Positions 1-3,871 of a stretch of 5,743 bases of DNA are shown here, piece after piece (position 1 is the first letter of the stretch; the number at the start of each line of letters is the position of its first letter). The translations under genes and the position numbers were made by a program. The notes beneath the pieces are model-generated. The model saw nothing but the letters and a program-made list of their open reading frames with translations. It ran no database searches and was not told where the DNA came from. Origin of the DNA: Bacteroidales bacterium (GTDB lineage: Bacteria; Bacteroidota; Bacteroidia; Bacteroidales; UBA12077); NCBI GenBank assembly GCA_003446015.1, contig DMBU01000116.1:277-6019 (forward strand). Direction: 5' to 3'.

Positions 1-21
1 CCCGAAACAATTTGTTTCGGG
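1..21 (-). terminator. Hairpin terminator after the OmpA-type lipoprotein gene
   Basis: Positions 1-9 (CCCGAAACA) and 13-21 (TGTTTCGGG) form a perfect 9-bp stem with a 3-nt loop. It lies 28 bp after the stop codon of the minus-strand gene ending at position 50, where an intrinsic terminator would be expected. The U-tract that would complete it on the minus strand would fall before position 1 and cannot be seen. The stem is symmetric, so it could also serve a convergent plus-strand gene to the left, but no T-run follows it in that direction. Confidence 0.65.
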
Positions 22-49
22 TCCTCATTAAATAATTAATATGGGGTTA

Positions 50-760
50 TTAGTTCTCGCCAGCTTCTTTTTTGGCGTCTTCTTTCATTTTTTCATTTGG
101 AACAATGGCCACATTTACCCTACGGTTTTTAGCACGACCTTCAACAGTTGAGTTATCAGCAATTGGTTGATCTTCACCGAACCAAGTGGTTGTAAAACGT
201 GAAGAACCCAATCCTTTATTTTGTACAAAATAATTGGTTACCGCATAAGCTCTTTTTTCAGAAAGCGTCATGTTGTAATCTGCCGGTCCACTGCTGTCTG
301 TATGTCCAACCACCAATACATTTGTATCAGGATATTCTTTTAAAATATTTGCCAATTTGGTAAGCAATACTTCAGAACTAGCCGTGATATTATATAAATT
401 GGTTGCGAATTGAACACCACTGTTTTCATCAAACGTCACTAAAATACCATCTTCAATACGTTCAACTTTAGCTCCAGGAATTTCTTCCTCAATTTTTTGA
501 GCTTGTTTGTCCATTTTATTTCCAATAAGAACACCTGCAGTTCCGCCAACAACGCCACCAATCACAGCACCTATTTCTCCTTTTCCGCCTTTACCGGCAT
601 TGTTTCCAATAATGGCGCCTAAAATAGCACCACCAGCAGTTCCAATTACAGCACCTTTTTGTGCATTATTTGCATTTTTAGTTGCTTCACAACTACTTAA
701 TCCGGCTACAAGAAATACTGTTAAAACCGCTAAAAATATTTTTTTTAAGTATGTTTTCAT
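50..760 (-). CDS. OmpA family lipoprotein with glycine-zipper segment
   Basis: This 236-residue envelope protein is predicted to tether the outer membrane to peptidoglycan. Residues 1-23 are a lipoprotein signal peptide (KK, hydrophobic core, lipobox L-S-S-C) with Cys24 as the lipidation site. Residues 36-82 are rich in Gly/Ala with repeated GxxxG-like spacing, a glycine zipper that probably inserts into or packs against the membrane. Residues 105-220 form an OmpA C-terminal domain: GHTDSSG at 152-158, N163, LSEKRA at 166-171, then GRAKNRRV at 208-215. D155 and R170 align with E. coli OmpA D271 and R286, which bind diaminopimelate. The architecture resembles the YiaD type. A charged Lys/Glu tail (223-236) ends the protein. 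The start is fixed by the signal peptide and by a TAATG overlap with the upstream lipocalin-like gene, implying one transcript and translational coupling. No Shine-Dalgarno sequence precedes the ATG. The family call is strong; the specific physiological role is not known. Confidence 0.93.
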   Translation of the reverse strand: MKTYLKKIFLAVLTVFLVAGLSSCEATKNANNAQKGAVIGTAGGAILGAIIGNNAGKGGKGEIGAVIGGVVGGTAGVLIGNKMDKQAQKIEEEIPGAKVERIEDGILVTFDENSGVQFATNLYNITASSEVLLTKLANILKEYPDTNVLVVGHTDSSGPADYNMTLSEKRAYAVTNYFVQNKGLGSSRFTTTWFGEDQPIADNSTVEGRAKNRRVNVAIVPNEKMKEDAKKEAGEN

Positions 761-1242
761 TATTCGTTTATTTTATTAAAGTTCATATAAATTATAAATG
801 GTTTTCCTTCTACTGAAACGGTTTGTTCCCATCTCATAGTAGTTTCTGTCAATTGTGCCAATTGAAGTCTGAAACCTGAATCATCTGCAGATCTTTGTCT
901 TGCATCGGTTGGTTTCAACAAAAAGTCATAAAGGCCAGTATTGGCATCTGTTTGCTGAATGGTAAAATTAAAATTACGATCGCCTATTGGTACACAATGT
1001 GTATCGGTAATGGTGTATGTTCCAGTATTGTTGTTTGGAATAAAACGCCATTTGCTTCCAATGAAACAATCTCTAGAAGCATCATTCAACAAGGTTACGT
1101 CAAATGTTCCAGGTTCACTGTAAGTAATTTGGTCTAAAGACCAGTATCCTTTAATTACTTTTTTGGACTGGATAACTGTTTTTGGAGTTCCACAAGAAAT
1201 AACTATGGAAGCTAAAAGTACAAATACTATTATTTTTTTCAT
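760..1242 (-). CDS. Lipocalin-like lipoprotein
   Basis: This 160-residue protein begins with a lipoprotein signal peptide (residues 1-16, lipobox V-I-S-C, lipidated Cys17), so it should be anchored in the outer or inner membrane facing the periplasm. After a short linker comes G32-Y-W34, the G-x-W signature at the first strand of lipocalin-like barrels. The rest alternates polar and hydrophobic residues as in a small beta-barrel, with a DCFIGSKWRFIPNNNTGTY segment (58-76) of the kind seen in Flavobacteriia proteins annotated as lipocalin family. Cys59 and Cys83 could form a disulfide. No ligand or function is known. It is the first gene of a two-gene unit, and its TAA overlaps the ATG of the OmpA-type gene by one base, suggesting the two envelope proteins are made together. 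The start follows an A-rich leader without Shine-Dalgarno, as is normal in Bacteroidetes. The lipocalin assignment rests on motif and context, not on overall identity. Confidence 0.82.
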   Translation of the reverse strand: MKKIIVFVLLASIVISCGTPKTVIQSKKVIKGYWSLDQITYSEPGTFDVTLLNDASRDCFIGSKWRFIPNNNTGTYTITDTHCVPIGDRNFNFTIQQTDANTGLYDFLLKPTDARQRSADDSGFRLQLAQLTETTMRWEQTVSVEGKPFIIYMNFNKINE

Positions 1243-1410
1243 TTTTATTATTGTTTTTAATGGTGAAATTAACTGCTACAAATTTGCGAAATCATTGGCC
1301 TTATAAAGTTACATATTTTTTTATATTAGTTGCAAGATTCACACATCTGCAATGCTAAAAATGTGTTAAAACTATTGAAATTATTGACTCTAAAACAGCA
1401 ATTCCGGTTC

Positions 1411-1452
1411 AATTATTAGGGCAAAAAATCAATCGTATTTAATTATTTGGGC
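1411..1452 (+). repeat. Near-identical 12-bp direct repeat at the left edge of the hairpin element
   Basis: AATTATTAGGGC at 1411-1422 and AATTATTTGGGC at 1441-1452 match at 11 of 12 positions and start exactly 30 bp apart. The second copy runs into the GC-rich hairpin element, so the first may be a duplicated or residual left end of that element. With so short a repeat in AT-rich sequence, chance cannot be excluded. Confidence 0.5.
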
Positions 1453-1544
1453 GTTACCGCAAGGGTCGCGCCTTTCGCTGCAATCTTTTTTGCTTCGCCG
1501 AAAAGGCAAATCAAAAAAGGATTTTCGCTGCAGTCCCTAACGCA
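1449..1544. repeat. GC-rich, hairpin-forming intergenic element, probable dispersed repeat
   Basis: This segment of about 96 bp is clearly richer in G+C than its flanks. The outer arms GCGTTA (1451-1456) and TAACGC (1538-1543) are perfect inverted repeats. Inside, CTTTTTTG (1485-1492) pairs perfectly with CAAAAAAG (1512-1519), around a small GCC/GGC hairpin (1497-1499 with 1505-1507). Another small hairpin at 1450-1472 (GGCG with CGCC) encloses CC-GCAA-GG, a GNRA-type tetraloop. The 10-mer TTTCGCTGCA occurs twice in direct orientation, at 1473-1482 and 1523-1532, exactly 50 bp apart. From memory, elements with this GGGCGTTA...CGCTGCAATC...CCCTAACGC pattern recur in the intergenic regions of Flavobacterium-type genomes. 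I cannot confirm the copy number here. It carries no protein. It sits between divergent promoters, so it is unlikely to act simply as a terminator. Confidence 0.65.
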
Positions 1545-1667
1545 TATTTCATCCAAACAAAAATTAATCTTACTGTAGCTTTTGTAAATACTTAGAGTTT
1601 TTCACAAAGCCAATTTTAAGTTGATCATTGAGCAATAAACTTTATGCCCAAACCACCGCTATTACCT

Positions 1668-1675
1668 TATATTTG
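1668..1675 (+). promoter_or_regulatory. Bacteroidetes -7 box before truC
   Basis: TATATTTG matches the TAnnTTTG -7 consensus of the Bacteroidetes primary sigma factor exactly. Its last base is only 4 bp from the ATG at 1680, so a transcript starting about 5 nt downstream would be leaderless or have a leader of a few bases. The -33 element is poor: TTTATG at 1641-1646, 21 bp upstream, is the nearest T-rich match. The box lies inside the longer reading frame that begins at 1644, which argues against that start. Confidence 0.5.
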
Positions 1676-1679
1676 CCAA

Positions 1680-2375
1680 ATGAAAATTAAAATTATTTTT
1701 GAAGATGACCATATTATTATTGTCAACAAACCAAATAATGTTCTGATTCACAATTCTTATTATGCGCGTAACATAAAAGACGAAACGCTGTTAGATTTGC
1801 TTTTCACACAATTTGAAAACCATTTTTATCCTGTTCACAGATTAGACAGAAAAACATCGGGTGTATTAATGTTGGCAAAACAAAAAGAAAATGTTGCTGT
1901 TTTTCAGGAGTTGTTTAATGCAAATCGAATTCAAAAAACCTATTTTGGAATTGTGCGCGGATTTGTGGATTTAGCTCAAGTAATAGACTCTCCCGTTAAA
2001 AATCCTGACACCAAAGTCTATAAAGATGCAAAAACTTATTGCGAACCCATTTATAAAAAATTACTTGAAATTCCTGTAATTCCTTATGAAAATTCAAGAT
2101 ATAGCCTGGTCAAATTAACGCCAGGCACTGGACGAATGCATCAACTCCGAATTCATTTGAATAAAATTAGCCATCCTATTGTTGGCGATTATAAATATGG
2201 CGATCGGTTTCACAATAGAATGTTTGAACAAGAACTTGACTGTAAAAATTTATTCTTGCACGCATATTCACTTCAATTCACGCAACCAATCACAAATGTG
2301 AATATAGAGTTAAATGCTTCTTTTCCAAATGACTGGTTAAAAATATTTAAATTATTTGATTGGGATTTTAATTAA
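1680..2375 (+). CDS. truC: tRNA pseudouridine synthase C (TruC-like, RluA family)
   Basis: This 231-residue RluA-family enzyme is predicted to isomerise a uridine to pseudouridine, in E. coli TruC at position 65 of tRNA. Residues 5-19 (IIFEDDHIIIVNKPN) match the N-terminal strand of the family. The catalytic motif HRLDRKTSGV spans 53-62 with D56 as the nucleophile. GRMHQLRIHL (151-160) and HPIVGDYKYGD (165-175) are the usual C-terminal core motifs. The phrase IPVIPYENSRYSLVKLTPGTGR (131-152) and the FHNRMF that follows the core favour TruC over RluA, RluC or RluD. There is no S4 domain. The protein is slightly shorter than E. coli TruC (about 260). I chose the ATG at 1680 because it aligns with the TruC start. 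An in-frame ATG at 1644 would add 12 residues (MPKPPLLPYICQ) that look like translated promoter DNA. The gene stands alone; no terminator hairpin is evident after it. Confidence 0.87.
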   Translation: MKIKIIFEDDHIIIVNKPNNVLIHNSYYARNIKDETLLDLLFTQFENHFYPVHRLDRKTSGVLMLAKQKENVAVFQELFNANRIQKTYFGIVRGFVDLAQVIDSPVKNPDTKVYKDAKTYCEPIYKKLLEIPVIPYENSRYSLVKLTPGTGRMHQLRIHLNKISHPIVGDYKYGDRFHNRMFEQELDCKNLFLHAYSLQFTQPITNVNIELNASFPNDWLKIFKLFDWDFN

Positions 2376-2380
2376 CAATT

Positions 2381-2607
2381 AAACCGTTTTCACTTTTTAT
2401 TCTTGCAGTAGCTGTTTCAAAATTTTTTGTAAACACATTATTCCAATATTCATTTAATTCCAAATAAATTACGATTAATATAAATGTGTTTTAATAAATT
2501 AATCACGCTTCACAATCTATAATTGTCACGCCCACAATATATTACAAAGTGATTTGTTTTTAATTCTGTGCAAAAAATTTCAAATAAATAAAAAATAAAA
2601 ACGGTTT
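2381..2607. repeat. 10-bp perfect inverted repeat framing a non-coding stretch
   Basis: AAACCGTTTT (2381-2390) and AAAACGGTTT (2598-2607) are exact reverse complements enclosing 207 bp of AT-rich DNA. They occupy most of the gap (2376-2632) between truC and the convergent coiled-coil gene. Nothing coding is convincing between them, and no hairpin followed by a T-run is visible, although the minus strand past the arm at 2598 is T-rich. The arms could be ends of a small degenerate element, or chance. I saw no flanking target-site duplication. Confidence 0.3.
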
Positions 2608-2632
2608 GTTTAGCATTTAAATGGTTGTTTAC

Positions 2633-3085
2633 TTATTTTGAAAGCAATTTTATTTCTTTTTCGTTTCTCATAATTAACAACACCAATTCATAAACTTGCT
2701 CTTTAATATATTTAAAGTTTTCAATGTAGTTTTTAACTTCCACTTTTAGCAGTTTGTGATTTTCTCTAAATTTAGTTTCTTTTTTTAATTGAATATTTTC
2801 TAAAAGCAAAGCCAAATTAATTTTATGTTCCTTAATAAATTCTATTAATTTATTGCCCAATTTTGCTTCGTTTTCAATACCGTTCAATAACATCTTAGCT
2901 TGGTCATAATTATGGGTTTTACACAATCCTATTATATGATCAGTTAGCAATTCCTTTAGAAAATTTTGTTCAATTTTAATGAATTCAATTTCTGAAATCC
3001 ATTGTTGGGCTTTTGTGTGTAATCGTTCAACACTGATTTCAAAATCTCCTTTTTTTTCTTTTTCGGTTAATTGATTTTTATCCAT
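2633..3085 (-). CDS. Uncharacterised helical/coiled-coil protein downstream of hsp20
   Basis: I do not recognise this 150-residue protein at family level. It has no signal peptide or membrane segment, so it should be cytoplasmic. It is rich in Lys, Glu, Leu and Ile, with almost no Gly or Pro and a single Cys (C55). Heptad-like hydrophobic spacing suggests three or four long helices: about 16-56, 60-104 and 107-148. The segment QQWISEIEFIKIEQNFLKELL (27-47) resembles small Bacteroidetes proteins of unknown function found beside stress genes; that is memory, not a search result. The gene follows hsp20 on the same strand after 60 bp that contain a terminator hairpin. The hairpin ends only 22 bp before this ATG, leaving little room for a separate promoter, so expression probably depends on read-through from hsp20. 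Its A-rich leader lacks a Shine-Dalgarno sequence. A structural or adaptor role in the stress response is an inference from position only. Confidence 0.8.
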   Translation of the reverse strand: MDKNQLTEKEKKGDFEISVERLHTKAQQWISEIEFIKIEQNFLKELLTDHIIGLCKTHNYDQAKMLLNGIENEAKLGNKLIEFIKEHKINLALLLENIQLKKETKFRENHKLLKVEVKNYIENFKYIKEQVYELVLLIMRNEKEIKLLSK

Positions 3086-3107
3086 TTTAATATTATTTAG
3101 ATTAAAA

Positions 3108-3135
3108 TATTCGGGAAGGGTTAACTTCCCGAATA
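3108..3135 (-). terminator. Intrinsic terminator after hsp20, within a two-gene unit
   Basis: TATTCGGGAAG (3108-3118) and CTTCCCGAATA (3125-3135) form a perfect 11-bp stem with a 6-nt loop. On the minus strand it starts 10 bp after the hsp20 stop codon and is followed directly by TTTTAAT, a short U-rich tail. This is a convincing rho-independent terminator for hsp20. A same-strand gene starts 22 bp further on, so it probably also sets how much transcription reaches that gene. Confidence 0.85.
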
Positions 3136-3145
3136 AGTAAAAAAA

Positions 3146-3592
3146 TTAACTGATTTCAATCATTTTTTTCTTTTCAATACTTTTTGCTGCTTCCATTTTT
3201 TCCAAATGAATTGCCAATATTCCGTTTTCGTAGTTGGCTTTAATTTTCTTTTTTAGATCCACGCTTTTTGGTAAAGTAAAAGTTCTTGTAAAAGAATTAT
3301 GGAAAAATTCTCTTCTGGAATAATTTTCCTCTTTTTCTTCTTTTTCTTGCTTACTTTCAGCAGATATTGTTAAAACATCCTCAGAAATAGAAACTTCAAA
3401 ATCTTTTTTTGAAAATCCCGGTGCTGCTACTTCTATTTCAAAATCATTTTTGTGCTCCTTTACATTAATCGATGGCATCCAATTTTCTCTTTGCAACAAA
3501 TCTTCAGTCATCATATTTTCAGTAAGGTCTGAGAATTCAGGAAACATCCTGTCCAATATAGGAAGACGACGGTTAAATTGTACTAATGGCAT
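3146..3592 (-). CDS. Hsp20 / alpha-crystallin small heat-shock protein
   Basis: This 148-residue cytoplasmic chaperone is predicted to bind unfolding proteins without ATP and hold them for refolding by DnaK/ClpB. Residues 1-38 are the variable N-terminal arm. Residues 40-135 form the alpha-crystallin domain, starting at PSINVKEHKNDFEIEVAAPGF and ending with the signature AxxxNGxLxIxL (119-130, ANYENGILAIHL). A very charged loop, KQEKEEKEEN (81-90), lies in the region before the dimerisation strand. The C-terminal tail carries an I-x-I motif (I145-E-I147), which docks into neighbouring dimers to build oligomers. The length is typical of bacterial Hsp20. It heads a minus-strand pair with an unknown coiled-coil gene, separated by a terminator. 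Upstream are a promoter candidate and an operator-like repeat array, consistent with inducible expression. The ATG is the first in frame and aligns with the family start (MPLVQFNRRLP). Confidence 0.96.
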   Translation of the reverse strand: MPLVQFNRRLPILDRMFPEFSDLTENMMTEDLLQRENWMPSINVKEHKNDFEIEVAAPGFSKKDFEVSISEDVLTISAESKQEKEEKEENYSRREFFHNSFTRTFTLPKSVDLKKKIKANYENGILAIHLEKMEAAKSIEKKKMIEIS

Positions 3593-3622
3593 AATTATAT
3601 CATTTTATTGGTTAATAATGAG

Positions 3623-3654
3623 CCAATTTATACGGAAAATATTATTCGTACAAT
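3623..3654 (-). promoter_or_regulatory. Candidate hsp20 promoter
   Basis: Read on the minus strand, ATTG (3654-3651) is followed after 20 bp by TAAATTGG (3630-3623), one base off the Bacteroidetes -7 consensus TAnnTTTG; the spacing fits the usual 19-21 bp. The -7 box ends 30 bp before the hsp20 ATG, giving a leader of roughly 25 nt. The -33 element touches the dyad array described next to it. This call rests on pattern only. Confidence 0.45.
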
Positions 3655-3688
3655 GATACTCGTCATTTATGTAAATGATAGTTATCAT
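3653..3688 (-). promoter_or_regulatory. Operator-like dyad array upstream of hsp20
   Basis: Two 14-bp sites, ATGATACTCGTCAT (3653-3666) and ATGATAGTTATCAT (3675-3688), agree at 11 of 14 positions and start 22 bp apart, about two helical turns. The second is a perfect 6-bp dyad (ATGATA/TATCAT, 2-bp spacer), extendable to AAATGATA/TATCATTT at 3673-3690. Between them CATTTA (3664-3669) and TAAATG (3672-3677) form another perfect dyad. The nearer copy overlaps the -33 candidate by two bases, a position suited to a repressor or a promoter-proximal activator. I do not recognise the regulator. Confidence 0.45.
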
Positions 3689-3777
3689 TTTTTAAATAAA
3701 TTTTTACCGCTAAAAAGAAGTCTGTTATTTTAAGTTAAGATACTAAAAATCAGTAAAAAATTAACACAATATTGGTT

Positions 3778-3803
3778 TATCCTTTGAAATTAGATAAAGG
3801 ATA
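3778..3803 (-). terminator. Weak hairpin after the dehydrogenase gene
   Basis: TATCCTTT (3778-3785) and AAAGGATA (3796-3803) form an 8-bp stem with a 10-nt loop, 68 bp after the dehydrogenase stop codon. No U-run follows on the minus strand, so intrinsic termination here would be inefficient. It is the best termination candidate between the dehydrogenase gene and hsp20. Confidence 0.25.
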
Positions 3804-3871
3804 TATGTCACTAAATTAAGGAAATAATCATTATTTGTAATATGACGAAAATCAAATTTGATGATTTAAAA

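Larger units (their letters stand above)
1243..1679. other. Divergent intergenic region between the lipocalin-like gene and truC
   Basis: These 437 bases contain no convincing gene on either strand. They must hold the promoter of the minus-strand lipocalin/OmpA unit and that of truC on the plus strand. A GC-rich hairpin element sits in the middle (about 1449-1544) and is described separately, as is the truC promoter box. For the minus-strand unit, the only candidate I see is CAAATTTG at 1279-1286, one base off the TAnnTTTG consensus, with no clear TTG about 20 bp upstream; I regard it as weak. ACACAT (1341-1346) and ATGTGT (1361-1366) could pair into a 6-bp stem with a 14-nt loop, which is not enough to call a function. 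Confidence 0.7.

Noticed and set aside
507..779. Plus-strand frame opposite the OmpA-type gene
   Set aside because: It is a Pro/Ala-rich shadow of the glycine-zipper codons on the other strand, without its own start signals or a recognisable domain.
895..1137. Plus-strand frame opposite the lipocalin-like gene
   Set aside because: It lies wholly inside a well-supported minus-strand gene and shows no domain.
1279..1286. Promoter -7 box for the lipocalin/OmpA unit
   Set aside because: CAAATTTG is one base off TAnnTTTG but is itself a simple palindrome, and there is no TTG at the right distance upstream.
1644..1679. Longer TruC start adding 12 residues
   Set aside because: The extra residues (MPKPPLLPYICQ) have no counterpart in E. 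coli TruC and overlap a perfect -7 promoter box. The ATG at 1680 aligns with the family start.
2368..2490. Short open frame on the minus strand ending FETATARIKSENGLIVN
   Set aside because: The composition is protein-like, but the stretch between stops is only 40 codons, has no ATG, overlaps the end of truC and matches nothing I recognise. A decayed gene remnant is possible but unsupported.
3450..3656. Plus-strand frame overlapping the hsp20 start and promoter
   Set aside because: It is antisense to a clear Hsp20 gene with no recognisable product.
3672..3690. Fur box upstream of hsp20
   Set aside because: TGATA-GT-TATCA resembles half of the Fur consensus, but the arms are too close for the 7-1-7 arrangement, and the downstream genes are not iron genes.
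3851..3862. ATCAAATTTGAT palindrome after the dehydrogenase stop codon
   Set aside because: It is a perfect 12-bp palindrome with no loop and AT-rich, so it cannot form a useful terminator hairpin and is plausible by chance.
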